Assembly (NCBI GenBank): GCA_009773755.1
Contig: WSZJ01000009.1
Location: 1 to 41,010, forward strand
DNA: 41,010 nt
Direction of reading: 5' to 3'
Source: Planctomycetota bacterium
GTDB lineage: Bacteria > Planctomycetota > MHYJ01 > WSZJ01
The position numbers and the translations under genes were made by a program. The notes beneath the pieces were generated by a model, which saw only the letters and a program-made list of their open reading frames with translations, did no database searches and had not been told where the DNA came from. Of this stretch, positions 24,105 to 32,227 are shown in pieces. Position 1 is the stretch's first letter, and each line of letters opens with the position of its first letter.

Positions 24105-24896
24105 CTACTTCATCCAGCGGTCCGGGTCCCCCTGGTGCTCCTTCAGCCACTTCCGGCACGCGACGAAGTATTTCGTGGTGTCGGCCGGAGTTCCACCCGA
24201 TGGAACCGGGACGTCGCAACCCGTAATGGTCGTCCAGGCGGACTGAAGCGTTCCGCGGCACGGCAGGGTCAGGGCGCGTTCGAGCGCGCGGAGAACGGCG
24301 ACCGCGACGGCGTGAGTCCGGATCTTCGTGCAATTCTCGGCCGCGACCGCCAGCAGGTCCCTGGGAACGGCCTCGAGGAAGTCCGCGACTGCCGGGCTCG
24401 CCTCCACGACCCCCGTGCCATTGACGTATCGCGCCAGCGACTTGTAGAAGTCGAATTCCTGGTCCCACTTGAGCTTCTCGGCGTCGGTTTTCGGGGGCTT
24501 CTCGAGCCACTGCCGGAAGCGCATCGCAAGCTGCCCCGCCAGCGCCGCGCCATTGTGAGGGTCCTGCGTTTCCTGGAGCAGGGCGAGCGCATGGTTCCTG
24601 ACCTCTTTGTCGCCGTCGAGAAGAGCCGCGCCGAGGGCTTTGGCGGACGCGGGGGTCCGGCAATTCAGGTGCTTCCTGGAAACGTCCGCATAGGCGTCAA
24701 GCGCGGCGAGACGGTCCTTGGGCGCGGCGGCCGCCAGTCCTTTCCTGAGTCCCTCGATCGCCGCCTTCTCTTCCAGGAAATGCGGGTCGCAGAGTTTGGC
24801 GCCGCACCTGGCGCACTCCTCCGCGGCACCCGGCAGGGACGCGAGCACAGCGATGAGCATCGGCAGAACATTCCGGCGGCTTCGGACGAAATCCAT
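24105..24896 (-). CDS. Secreted helical protein with N-terminal cysteine pair motif, function unknown
   Basis: A 263-residue protein with a signal peptide (VLPMLIAVLASLPGAAEE). Right after cleavage comes CARCGAKLCDPHF, a cluster of three cysteines and a histidine that could bind zinc. The rest is alpha-helical with HEAT-like segments (KALGAALLDGDKEVRNHALALLQ, VADFLEAVPRDLLAVAAEN) and ends in a conserved-looking YFVACRKWLKEHQGD. No enzyme motif was found. It precedes yjbQ by 53 bp on the same strand and diverges from the AIM24 gene. I do not recognise a family; it resembles the many secreted HEAT-like proteins of planctomycetes. Confidence 0.65.
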   Translation of the reverse strand: MDFVRSRRNVLPMLIAVLASLPGAAEECARCGAKLCDPHFLEEKAAIEGLRKGLAAAAPKDRLAALDAYADVSRKHLNCRTPASAKALGAALLDGDKEVRNHALALLQETQDPHNGAALAGQLAMRFRQWLEKPPKTDAEKLKWDQEFDFYKSLARYVNGTGVVEASPAVADFLEAVPRDLLAVAAENCTKIRTHAVAVAVLRALERALTLPCRGTLQSAWTTITGCDVPVPSGGTPADTTKYFVACRKWLKEHQGDPDRWMK

Positions 24897-24943
24897 CGGG
24901 CCCCTCTCGCAAAAAGAATCTCACACATTCCTACCACAATTCC

Positions 24944-24989
24944 TTGCCGTCTATCCCGGCAATCTCCTCATAATTCGTTTTCAAACGAA
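24944..24989 (+). promoter_or_regulatory. Two successive inverted repeats in the AIM24 leader
   Basis: TTGCCG (24944-24949) faces CGGCAA (24957-24962) across 7 nt, and TTCGTTT (24974-24980) faces AAACGAA (24983-24989) across 2 nt. CATAAT (24969-24974) between them resembles a -10 element. They lie in the 109-bp gap between divergent genes, just before the Shine-Dalgarno GGAG (24995-24998). They could be operator sites or RNA hairpins. Confidence 0.4.
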
Positions 24990-25005
24990 CTCTTGGAGCC
25001 CCCCC

Positions 25006-25692
25006 ATGCGCGCATCCGTCCTCTACCAGGGCGCCTACGCCCTGGCCCAGGTCCAGCTCGATGCCAACGAACAGGTCCGCATGGAGTCCGGCGCGATGGT
25101 GGGGCACTCCCCGTCGATCGACATCGAGGCCAAGATGGAGGGCGGGTTCTTCAAGGCGCTCGGCCGCAAGATGCTCGGCGGCGAGTCGTTCTTCATCACG
25201 CGCGCCACGGCAACCCGCGGCCCGGGCGAAATCCTGATGGCGCCGTCCATGCCCGGCGACATCGCCGTCGTGCCGGTCCAGAACTCCGGCCTCGTCGTGC
25301 AGCGCGGCTGCTATCTCGGCAACTCGACGGGCGTCGAGGTCGACACCAAATGGGGCGGTTTCAAAGCCGCTTTCAGCTCCGGCGGGCTCTTCTGGCTCCA
25401 CATGACCGGCCAGGGAATCGCCATGGTGGCCTCGTTCGGCACCGTTCACCGCAAGCAGCTCGCCGCCGGAGAGCACTACATCGTCGACACCGGCCACATC
25501 GTCGCGTTCAGCGACACCATCCAGTACACAATCCGCAAGGCCGCGGGCGGACTGTTTAACACCGCCGCTTCAGGCGAATGGCTCGTCGCCGAATACGTCG
25601 GCCCCGGCGAACTCCTCCTCCAGACCCGCCAGGCCGCGGCGTTCGGGCAGTGGCTGCAACCGTTCATTCCGGGGAAGAACAGCGGCAGCTGA
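25006..25692 (+). CDS. AIM24 / TIGR00266 family protein
   Basis: A 228-residue beta-rich protein of the AIM24 family (YDR070/TIGR00266-like). Recognisable blocks are VQLDANEQVRMESGAMVGHS, RKMLGGESFFITRATATRGPG, GDIAVVPVQNSGLVVQRGCY, VDTKWGGFKAAFSSGGLFWL and GEHYIVDTGHIVAFSDTIQY. The fold is a trimeric double-stranded beta sheet, and the bacterial role is unknown. No signal peptide or membrane helix is present. ATG 25006 was chosen over longer frames because GGAG lies 7 nt upstream and the family begins there. Two hairpins in the leader suggest regulation. A strong GC hairpin follows the stop. Confidence 0.9.
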   Translation: MRASVLYQGAYALAQVQLDANEQVRMESGAMVGHSPSIDIEAKMEGGFFKALGRKMLGGESFFITRATATRGPGEILMAPSMPGDIAVVPVQNSGLVVQRGCYLGNSTGVEVDTKWGGFKAAFSSGGLFWLHMTGQGIAMVASFGTVHRKQLAAGEHYIVDTGHIVAFSDTIQYTIRKAAGGLFNTAASGEWLVAEYVGPGELLLQTRQAAAFGQWLQPFIPGKNSGS

Positions 25693-25700
25693 CGAAGAAG

Positions 25701-25731
25701 CGGGGACCGCGACCCGAAGCCGCGGTCCCCG
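25701..25731. terminator. Strong bidirectional hairpin between convergent genes
   Basis: An 11-bp perfect GC-rich stem (25701-25711 with 25721-25731) and a 9-nt loop lie between the AIM24 stop (25692) and the lipoprotein stop (25742). Position and symmetry suit a shared terminator. Neither side has a T-tract, so it may work by stalling or by protecting 3' ends. Confidence 0.6.
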
Positions 25732-25741
25732 GCTGACGGAC

Positions 25742-26806
25742 TTACTTACGCATGTAATTCTTGTGAATCCAGAATCCGGAATCCGGATCCAGATACTCGA
25801 AGAGTACGTCGGTGCCGGCCTCATGCATCCGGCATTCCAGGCCGGTCTCCTTCCGCCGCTCCGTTCCGGCCGCGCCATTGAGATCGTCGACGAATTTCCG
25901 GACATCGTCGACTGTGGACGGCGGCTGTTCTTCCTTCCTCCGAGTTTTCACGAGCCACGATTCCACGGCCGCTGCGTCCAGCAGTTGCGGCAGCAGCCCT
26001 GAAAAGAGGACGTGAGACCGGTAGACGTCCGCGGTTCGGACGGATCCGTTTACCGCGAAGACAACGCCGATGGAGTCCTCGCAGGCGGTCAGCCGGGAGA
26101 GAAGCGCCGCCTGGCACTTCCCCCGCCACTCGCGTACAGGCACTGCCTCAACGATGCCGCGGTAGTTCTCGCTGGTAAACAGCCCCGACTCGCCGGCGAT
26201 CGCAGCATCCTGCGCGATTTCGATCCCGTTCTGGTTTGATTCCCAGACACGCCCTTGGTCGCCTTCGCGCTGGATGATGCTGCGCTGCTCCATCCCTCCC
26301 ATGCACGCGACGCCTTCGAAGTATCCGCCAGGTCCGGCAGTGGGAGTCACGGCCCAGCGACCGCGTTCGACGCAGAAAGTGCGAAGCTGCACCGGGCCTG
26401 AGTGAGCTGGCAGGATCGCGTCAGTGCCGAGTGCGCGGTCCTGGTTCCCGCCCCGCAGGATCTGGCCAGCCTGAATGTACACGGGCTTCCCGGAGTTGTT
26501 GGTGAACTCCAGCAGGTTGACCTGGGCCCGGTCCCCGCCGCCGATTTCACGAACTTTGACGTCGTTTCCTGCCACCGACTCCGAGAATTCCCGGCACGCT
26601 TCTGCTTCCGAAGAACTCGGGCCGCGAATCAGGAAAACCTGCAGGTTTTCCCAGGCGCCGCCCGCCTCGACTCGCCAGCACTCGGAGCGACACGGTTCGG
26701 CGGCCGGACTTCGGGCCGGCTGCGCTCGCGCGGGAGCGCCAGCCGAAGGACTGCAGCCAATGAGAAACGCAAACACGGCGACGGGCACAAGGGTGAGGTG
26801 GCGCAT
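25742..26806 (-). CDS. Lipoprotein with ARPP-1 (DUF6569) domain
   Basis: A 354-residue lipoprotein. The N-terminus VPVAVFAFLIGCSPS has a lipobox (LIGC, Cys18). The body matches the ARPP-1/DUF6569 family: LQVFLIRGPSS, VNLLEFTNNSGKPVYIQAGQ, ILRGGNQDRALGTDAILPAH and TFCVERGRW. GGNQDR and the CVERGRW pair are the diagnostic blocks. The family is associated in other genomes with ADP-ribosylglycohydrolase and phosphatase-type proteins. Its biochemical role is not known, and none of those partners are here. Membrane anchoring places it outside the cytoplasmic membrane. Shine-Dalgarno AGGAG lies 6 nt before ATG. It diverges from clpC across 278 bp, where I see no convincing promoter. Confidence 0.85.
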   Translation of the reverse strand: MRHLTLVPVAVFAFLIGCSPSAGAPARAQPARSPAAEPCRSECWRVEAGGAWENLQVFLIRGPSSSEAEACREFSESVAGNDVKVREIGGGDRAQVNLLEFTNNSGKPVYIQAGQILRGGNQDRALGTDAILPAHSGPVQLRTFCVERGRWAVTPTAGPGGYFEGVACMGGMEQRSIIQREGDQGRVWESNQNGIEIAQDAAIAGESGLFTSENYRGIVEAVPVREWRGKCQAALLSRLTACEDSIGVVFAVNGSVRTADVYRSHVLFSGLLPQLLDAAAVESWLVKTRRKEEQPPSTVDDVRKFVDDLNGAAGTERRKETGLECRMHEAGTDVLFEYLDPDSGFWIHKNYMRK

Positions 26807-27084
26807 GGGCGCTCCTGTGTGCCCCCCCGAAGCATGGTAGTGAAATCGAGAAGAATACGTTCAAGGCAAGTCGGCCTGCCGCCCAAGTCGCCGCCGCCGA
26901 TTTGGCATTCCACTCCGGATCCGGTCCCATTCCGGTTCCGGCTTCCTATTTGCTTGTCTCCACACATACCAGAGAAATAGACTCAACCCCTTGGGACGCC
27001 GGAATTTCCCCGCCGTCCCGGGCGTTGAAATACAGGCGAACACTCGCCAAACATCCGGCCCCAGCCCGAACCCAGGAGCAAGCC

Positions 27085-29598
27085 ATGTTCGACAAGTTCA
27101 CCGACCGCGCCCGCAAGGTCATGAGCCTCGCCCGACAGGAGGCCCAGCGCTTCAACCACGAATACATCGGCACCGAGCACATCCTGCTCGGGCTGGTGCA
27201 GGAAGGAAGCGGGATTGCGGCGAAAGTGCTGCGGAATCTCGACATCGACCTGAAGAAGATCCGGCAGGAAGTCGAGAAGCTGATCCCGCACGGTCCGCCG
27301 ACAGTGACGATGGGGCAGCTTCCGTTCACGCCGCGCGCGAAGCGGGTGCTGGAGCTGGCGCAGGAAGAGGCGACGGCGCTGGGGCACGACTACATCGGAA
27401 CGGAGCATCTCGTGCTGGGGCTGCTCAAGGAGAACGAAGGCGTCGCAGCGCAGGTGCTGATCAACCTCGGGCTGAAGCTCGAAGACGTGCGCGAGGAAGT
27501 CCTCGAAGTGCTGAACGTCGACATCCCCCATGACCAGGAAGGTTCGGAGAAGCAGTCGGGAAGCGGCGGCGGCGGCGGCGGGCGCGCGCAGACGAAGTCG
27601 AAGACCCCTGCCCTGGACACGTTCGGTCGCGACCTGACCGAGCTCGCGGCGCAGGGGAAACTCGACCCGGTCATCGGGCGGCGCAACGAAATCGAGCGCG
27701 TCATCCAGATCCTCTCGCGGCGCACCAAGAACAACCCGGTGCTGCTCGGCGAAGCGGGGGTCGGGAAGACGGCGATCGTCGAAGGCCTGGCGCAGGACAT
27801 CATCACCGGGAACGTGCCGGAGATCCTGAAGGACAAACGGATCGTCGTGCTCGACCTCGCCCTCATGGTCGCGGGAACCAAGTACCGCGGGCAGTTCGAA
27901 GAGCGCATCAAGGCCGTCATGAACGAAGTCCGGCGCGCCAAGCACATCATCCTCTTCATCGATGAGCTTCACACCCTCGTCGGCGCGGGCGGCGCGGAAG
28001 GCGCGATCGACGCTTCCAACGTCCTCAAACCGGCTCTCGCGCGCGGCGAAATCCAGTGCATCGGCGCAACGACGCTCGACGAGTACCGCAAGTACATCGA
28101 GAAGGACGGCGCCCTCGAACGCCGCTTCCAGACGATCATGGTCGATCCGCCGAACAAGGAAGAAGCGCTGGAGATCCTCAAGGGGCTTCGCGACAAGTAC
28201 GAAGCTCACCACCGGGTGCAGTACACCGACGCGGCGCTGGAAGGCTGCGTCGAGCTCAGCTCGCGCTACATCACGGGCCGCTTCCTCCCGGACAAGGCGA
28301 TCGACGTCATGGACGAGGCGGGGGCGCGGATCCGGCTGAAGACGATGTCGAAGCCGCCGGACCTCAAGGACGTGGACAAGGAAATCTCCAAGCTCGACAA
28401 GGAGAAGGACGAGTCGATTGCGGCGCAGGATTACGAGCGCGCGGCGCTGTTGCGCGACTCGGCGGCGCAGCTCCGCAAGAAGAAGGAAACGATCCAGAAG
28501 GAATGGCGCGAAGGGGCCAAGGAGGGCGAAGGCCTCGTCGACGAGGACGTGATTGCGGAGACGGTGAGCAAGATGACCGGGATCCCGCTCTCGCGCCTCG
28601 AAAAGAAGGAGGCCGAGCGGCTCCTCAAGATGGAGGACGAGCTGCATAAGACCGTCGTCAGCCAGGACGAGGCGATCAATGCGATTGCGAAGGCGATCCG
28701 CCGGAGCCGCGCGGGTCTGAAAGATCCGAAGCGGCCGATCGGCTCGTTCATTTTCGTCGGGCCCACGGGCGTCGGAAAGACGCTGATGGCGAAGGCGCTG
28801 GCGAAGTTCATGTTCGGCGAGGAGGACTCGCTGATCCAGATCGACATGAGCGAGTACATGGAGAAGCACAACGTTTCGCGGCTGGTCGGCGCGCCTCCCG
28901 GCTACGTCGGCTTCGAGGAGGGCGGACAGCTCACCGAGAAAATCCGCCGCCGTCCGTACGCAGTCGTCCTGCTCGACGAAATCGAGAAGGCCCACGGCGA
29001 CGTCTACAACATGCTCCTCCAGATCATGGAGGAAGGCCGCCTGACCGATTCGTTCGGCCGGCACATCGACTTCAAGAACGTCATCCTCATCATGACCTCG
29101 AACATCGGCGCGGACCTCCTCAAGAACCAGACGACCCTGGGGTTCAAGAAGGCGAATTCCGACGCGAACTACGAAGGCATGAAGCGGACGATCCTCGCCG
29201 AAATCGAGAAGCACTTCCGCCCGGAGTTCCTCAACCGTCTCGACGACACGATCATGTTCCGCAGCCTGACGCGCGATGACCTGAAGACTGTGGTCGAGTA
29301 CGAGCTGGCCGGGGTTCGGAAGCGCCTGATCGATCGCAACATCACGCTCGAGGTCACGCAGGAGGCCAAGGAGCTCCTGATCGACAAGGGGTACAACCCC
29401 GACTTCGGGGCGCGTCCGCTGCGCCGGGCGATCGAGCACATGGTCGAGGACCAGCTTTCGGAGCAGATTCTGCGGGGCGAAATCCCCGAGGGATCCAACG
29501 TGAAAGTTTCCATCAAGGACGGGCACCTGTTCTTCGACGCGCAGGCGCCGAAGAAAGAAGGCGGCCAGAAGGAGCCGGCGGCGGTGGGAACCACGTAA
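27085..29598 (+). CDS. clpC: ClpC-type AAA+ unfoldase
   Basis: An 837-residue Hsp100 ATPase that unfolds proteins for ClpP. Two N-domain repeats lie at about residues 1-145 ([52 protein letters not shown]). After a Gly-rich linker comes AAA-1 with Walker A GEAGVGKT near 222. A UVR motif lies at about 445-472 ([20 protein letters not shown]), which distinguishes ClpC from ClpA and ClpB. AAA-2 has Walker A GPTGVGKT near 558 and [11 protein letters not shown] as Walker B. The C-terminal D2-small domain includes [22 protein letters not shown] 27085 has AGGAG 7 nt upstream; the longer frame adds non-family sequence. No CtsR or CIRCE site is visible. A GTGGGTA-type repeat and a hairpin follow the stop. 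Confidence 0.96.
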   Translation: MFDKFTDRARKVMSLARQEAQRFNHEYIGTEHILLGLVQEGSGIAAKVLRNLDIDLKKIRQEVEKLIPHGPPTVTMGQLPFTPRAKRVLELAQEEATALGHDYIGTEHLVLGLLKENEGVAAQVLINLGLKLEDVREEVLEVLNVDIPHDQEGSEKQSGSGGGGGGRAQTKSKTPALDTFGRDLTELAAQGKLDPVIGRRNEIERVIQILSRRTKNNPVLLGEAGVGKTAIVEGLAQDIITGNVPEILKDKRIVVLDLALMVAGTKYRGQFEERIKAVMNEVRRAKHIILFIDELHTLVGAGGAEGAIDASNVLKPALARGEIQCIGATTLDEYRKYIEKDGALERRFQTIMVDPPNKEEALEILKGLRDKYEAHHRVQYTDAALEGCVELSSRYITGRFLPDKAIDVMDEAGARIRLKTMSKPPDLKDVDKEISKLDKEKDESIAAQDYERAALLRDSAAQLRKKKETIQKEWREGAKEGEGLVDEDVIAETVSKMTGIPLSRLEKKEAERLLKMEDELHKTVVSQDEAINAIAKAIRRSRAGLKDPKRPIGSFIFVGPTGVGKTLMAKALAKFMFGEEDSLIQIDMSEYMEKHNVSRLVGAPPGYVGFEEGGQLTEKIRRRPYAVVLLDEIEKAHGDVYNMLLQIMEEGRLTDSFGRHIDFKNVILIMTSNIGADLLKNQTTLGFKKANSDANYEGMKRTILAEIEKHFRPEFLNRLDDTIMFRSLTRDDLKTVVEYELAGVRKRLIDRNITLEVTQEAKELLIDKGYNPDFGARPLRRAIEHMVEDQLSEQILRGEIPEGSNVKVSIKDGHLFFDAQAPKKEGGQKEPAAVGTT

Positions 29599-29602
29599 GG
29601 CA

Positions 29603-29625
29603 GTGGGTAGGAGGCAGGGGGCAGG
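29603..29625. repeat. Half-copy of the GTGGGTA heptamer repeat
   Basis: GTGGGTA, GGAGGCA and GGGGGCA follow each other with period 7, starting 5 bp after the clpC stop. The first unit and its CA prefix match the left arm of the palindrome at 12189-12211. No inverted partner is present here. Confidence 0.7.
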
Positions 29626-29643
29626 ACGACTTGCCGATCAATT

Positions 29644-29677
29644 CGGGACGGTCACCGCAGTGCGGGTGCCCGTCCCG
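29644..29677 (+). terminator. Hairpin downstream of clpC
   Basis: CGGGACGG (29644-29651) pairs with CCGTCCCG (29670-29677) and the inner bases CACCGC and GCGGGTG continue the stem with one bulge. It lies 46 bp after the clpC stop and is followed by TTCCATTTCC. It probably separates clpC from the lipoprotein gene, although there is no strict T-run. Confidence 0.55.
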
Positions 29678-29703
29678 TTCCATTTCCGGCGGAGGGGCAG
29701 AAC

Positions 29704-30231
29704 TTGAGCAAGCTTGGACTCGCGGTCGTACTGGCGCTCTCCTGCGCGGGGTGCGGGAAGGCGCCGGAGAAACCCATGGCGGACACGCCGGAAGAGGTTT
29801 TCCGCAAGTTCGTGAACACGTACATCGCTGTCGATGGAAAGGCGCAGTGGGCGATGCTCTCGGAGCGGCAGCGCAAGCAGTCGGAAGCGGCGCTGGCGGA
29901 GATCAAGGCTTCCCCGGACGAAAAGCTCGGAGACCTGGCGGCGCAGCTCAACGCGACCCTGGCTGAGATCCGCGCGGCGAAGCCGGAGGAATTCACGACG
30001 ATGGTGATGAGGTCGCGCATGAAGGAACCCGGGGCGCTCGCACGCACCAGATCGTACGGCCAGCCGAAGGTGACCACCGAGGGCAAGCGCCTGCATGTGC
30101 TCGCGAAGACGCCCGACGACCGATTCACCTGGTCGCTCTGGCTGGTGGAGGAAGCGGCGCAGTGGAAGGTAGATGAGGAAAACGAAGAGGAAGAGGAATT
30201 GAAGGTGATCAAGCCGGGCGAAGAGAAGTAA
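29704..30231 (+). CDS. Small lipoprotein, function unknown
   Basis: A 175-residue lipoprotein starting with TTG, preceded by GGAGGGG 6 nt upstream. The signal sequence SKLGLAVVLALSCAGCGK has a lipobox with Cys at 17. The mature part begins DTPEEVFRKFVNTYIAVDGK, has helices typical of DUF4878/SnoaL-like lipoproteins (KFVNTYIAVDGKAQWAMLSE) and a closing strand FTWSLWLVEEAAQWKVDEE. This pattern suggests an NTF2-like fold, but I cannot confirm it. The C-terminus is very acidic (ENEEEEELKV). No functional link to clpC is evident. Confidence 0.65.
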   Translation: MSKLGLAVVLALSCAGCGKAPEKPMADTPEEVFRKFVNTYIAVDGKAQWAMLSERQRKQSEAALAEIKASPDEKLGDLAAQLNATLAEIRAAKPEEFTTMVMRSRMKEPGALARTRSYGQPKVTTEGKRLHVLAKTPDDRFTWSLWLVEEAAQWKVDEENEEEEELKVIKPGEEK

Positions 30232-30256
30232 GTGCGTCAGGCCTTTTCGGGCGCGG

Positions 30257-31129
30257 CTACTTCTTCGCCGTCTTCTTCGCTCGCCCCGGGGACGGAACCA
30301 CGAGCACCGGCACCGGACCCCTGCGGATCACCTGGTCGGTCACGCTTCCGAGCATCCACTCACGCAGCCCTCCGGCGCCGTGCGTGCTCATGACAATGAG
30401 GCCGCAATCGTTGTGCTCGGCGTAGGCGGCGATCCCCTCTGCGGGGGAGTCGTGGTTGACGAGTCTTGTCACGGCCGCCAGACCGCGCGCCTCGAGCGCC
30501 GCGGCGCGGCCGGCGAGCCAGTCGCCGGCGGCGTTGGCCTCTTCCTCCGTGGCGCCCGCGCGCACGATGGTCAGCAGGTGCAGGCGCGTGTCGCTGGCGA
30601 GTCCCGCGGCCAGGGGCGCCACAGCCTCGCGCGACAGGTCCGAGCCGTCGAGCGGCACGACGATGTCGTGGAACATCCGCCCCGCCGCGGTCGCCGCGGC
30701 CTTGAGCGTGCCGCGCCGCGGCCGCACGACGAGCACGGGCACAGGGGATAACCGGATCACCTTTTCCGTCACGCTGCCCAGCACGAGCCGGCTCACGCCG
30801 CTCCGGCCGTGAGTCGTCATCACGACGAGGTCTCGCGATTTCGCCTCCCGCAGGATGACGTCGGCAGGCAGGCCCTCCTTCAGCATCGTCTTCACCGGCA
30901 CGTCCGTCACTCGCGCCGCAGCCGCTTCCAGCTCCTTCCGCGCCGCGGAGGTCACCTGCCCCAGCACGGTCCGCGGGATATCCGTGACCATCGCAGGTTC
31001 CGGAAGAGCCCTCACGAGCGTGATCCGGCCGCCCGAGCGGCGGGCGACTTCGGCCGCGAAGGGCGCCGCGGTCTCCGAAAGCTCGGATCCGTCATAGGGC
31101 ACGACGATGTCCCGGAAGAGTTCGCTCAC
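30257..31129 (-). CDS. Tandem-domain universal stress protein
   Basis: A 290-residue protein with two UspA domains, about residues 5-140 and 150-280. Both keep the nucleotide-binding pattern: IVVPYDGSELS...VMTTHGRSGVSRLVLGSVTEKV and IVVPLDGSDLS...VMSTHGAGGLREWMLGSVTDQV, with the G-2x-G-9x-G(S) loop in each. It should bind ATP and act in stress responses in the cytoplasm. It starts with GTG, overlapping the TGA of the upstream thioesterase gene (GTGA). The C-terminus ends in a lysine-rich tail (RAKKTAKK). Confidence 0.93.
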   Translation of the reverse strand: MSELFRDIVVPYDGSELSETAAPFAAEVARRSGGRITLVRALPEPAMVTDIPRTVLGQVTSAARKELEAAAARVTDVPVKTMLKEGLPADVILREAKSRDLVVMTTHGRSGVSRLVLGSVTEKVIRLSPVPVLVVRPRRGTLKAAATAAGRMFHDIVVPLDGSDLSREAVAPLAAGLASDTRLHLLTIVRAGATEEEANAAGDWLAGRAAALEARGLAAVTRLVNHDSPAEGIAAYAEHNDCGLIVMSTHGAGGLREWMLGSVTDQVIRRGPVPVLVVPSPGRAKKTAKK

Positions 31130-31572
31130 GGCTTTGGCTCCGATAGGGCCTTTCCTTCGAATTTTCTCACCTGCGCGCGGAATGCCTCCGGAACCGCGAT
31201 CGGTTTCGTCGTCGCGGGGTCGATCGCGACGTGCACGGTGTGCCCCTCGGCAACCAGCCGCGCTTCCTGTTTGTGCACGATCCGGAATTCGAACGTGAAG
31301 CTGGTGCGGCGGATTTCAGCGATCCGGACGTGAATGACGAGCGGGTCGTCGAAGCGCGCGGACGAGCGGAAGTCGCAGCACGCGCGGGCGACCAGGTTGG
31401 CGAAATCCTTGATCGGCTGTGCGTGCGAGCCGGCGAGGCCGAGGTTGCGCAGGTAGTCCGTGCGGCCGACTTCGAGGAAGGTAAAGAAGGCGCCATGGAA
31501 AACGATGCCCATGGCGTCGGTTTCCGGGAGGCGGACGCGGATTTCGGTGGAGAAGTGGAAGTTGTCGGGCAT
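31126..31572 (-). CDS. Hotdog-fold acyl-CoA thioesterase (YbgC/FadM type)
   Basis: A 148-residue 4HBT-family thioesterase. The signature PETDAMGIVFHGAFFTFLEV places the catalytic aspartate at residue 19 and is followed by GRTDYLRNLGL, as in YbgC. The strand IHVRIAEIRRTSFTFEFRIV and the closing HTVHVAIDPATTKPIAVPEA complete the fold. It should hydrolyse short or medium acyl-CoAs in the cytoplasm. ATG 31572 gives the family length; longer frames run into repeat DNA. The downstream Usp gene overlaps its stop. An A-rich heptamer repeat separates it from the Aat gene upstream. Confidence 0.88.
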   Translation of the reverse strand: MPDNFHFSTEIRVRLPETDAMGIVFHGAFFTFLEVGRTDYLRNLGLAGSHAQPIKDFANLVARACCDFRSSARFDDPLVIHVRIAEIRRTSFTFEFRIVHKQEARLVAEGHTVHVAIDPATTKPIAVPEAFRAQVRKFEGKALSEPKP

Positions 31573-31587
31573 GGGCAGGGACAAAGA

Positions 31588-31630
31588 AGAAACGAAATAC
31601 GAAAAACAAAAAACAAAAAAACGAAAAGCA
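31588..31630. repeat. A/T-rich heptamer repeat (AAACGAA type)
   Basis: AAACGAA, ATACGAA, AAACAAA and AAACAAA follow with period 7, then a decayed unit. It fills the gap between the aat stop (31635) and the thioesterase start (31572). On the transcribed minus strand it is a long T-rich tract just after a stop codon, so it may favour transcript release even without a hairpin. Confidence 0.75.
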
Positions 31631-31634
31631 GGGA

Positions 31635-32222
31635 CTACGCCGATCCCGGTTTTCCCCAGTCGACGGGGCGGTTCACCGACTTCGCCAGTCGCCGGATGTA
31701 CTCGTCGCGCGGGATATCGACGATGCCGAATTTTGCGAGGTGAGGCGTCACGAACTGCACGTCGCAGAGCGTCACGCCGATTTTTCCCAGGTGCGCGACG
31801 AGAGAGACGAGGGCGACCTTGCTCGCGTCGCGGTCGCGGTGGAATTTCGATTCCGCCATGAACGCTCCGCCGATGTGGACGCCGTAGAGGCCGCCGGCGA
31901 GGCGGTCGCCTCTCCAGCATTCGATGGAATGCGCGTGCCCGAGCCGGTGAAGGCCGACGTACGCCTCGCGCACTTCCGCGCTGATCCAGGTCTCCGGCCG
32001 CGCGCAGCCGTCGATGACGCCCTCAAAGGCGAGGTCCGTCGTCACCCGGAACTTTCCGGCCCCTACAGTCTGCCGAAGCCGCTTCGGACAGTGGAAGCCG
32101 TCGAGCGGGAGAACTGCGCGCGGGTCCGGTGACAGCCAGACCAGCGGGCCGTCGCGCGATGTCGCCATCGGGAAGATCCCCTGCCGATAGGCGTTGAGCA
32201 CGAGCTCGGGAGCGAGGCGCAT
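31635..32222 (-). CDS. aat: Leucyl/phenylalanyl-tRNA--protein transferase
   Basis: A 195-residue enzyme that adds Leu or Phe from tRNA to proteins with N-terminal Lys or Arg, marking them for the ClpS/ClpAP N-degron route. Diagnostic blocks are YRQGIFPMATSRDGPLVWLS, ETWISAEVREAYVGLHRLGH, AHSIECW, AGGLYGVHIGGAFMAESKFH, DASKVAL and LCDVQFVTPHLAKFG. The length is on the short side but complete. ATG 32222 lies 6 bp beyond the stop of the large cyclase gene, so both may be on one transcript. No clpS is in the window. ClpC, not ClpA, is the AAA+ partner present nearby. Confidence 0.93.
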   Translation of the reverse strand: MRLAPELVLNAYRQGIFPMATSRDGPLVWLSPDPRAVLPLDGFHCPKRLRQTVGAGKFRVTTDLAFEGVIDGCARPETWISAEVREAYVGLHRLGHAHSIECWRGDRLAGGLYGVHIGGAFMAESKFHRDRDASKVALVSLVAHLGKIGVTLCDVQFVTPHLAKFGIVDIPRDEYIRRLAKSVNRPVDWGKPGSA

Positions 32223-32227
32223 GGGGT

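Noticed and set aside
27085-29598. ClpB disaggregase
   Set aside because: A UVR motif replaces the long ClpB coiled-coil propeller, and the N-domain repeats match ClpC.
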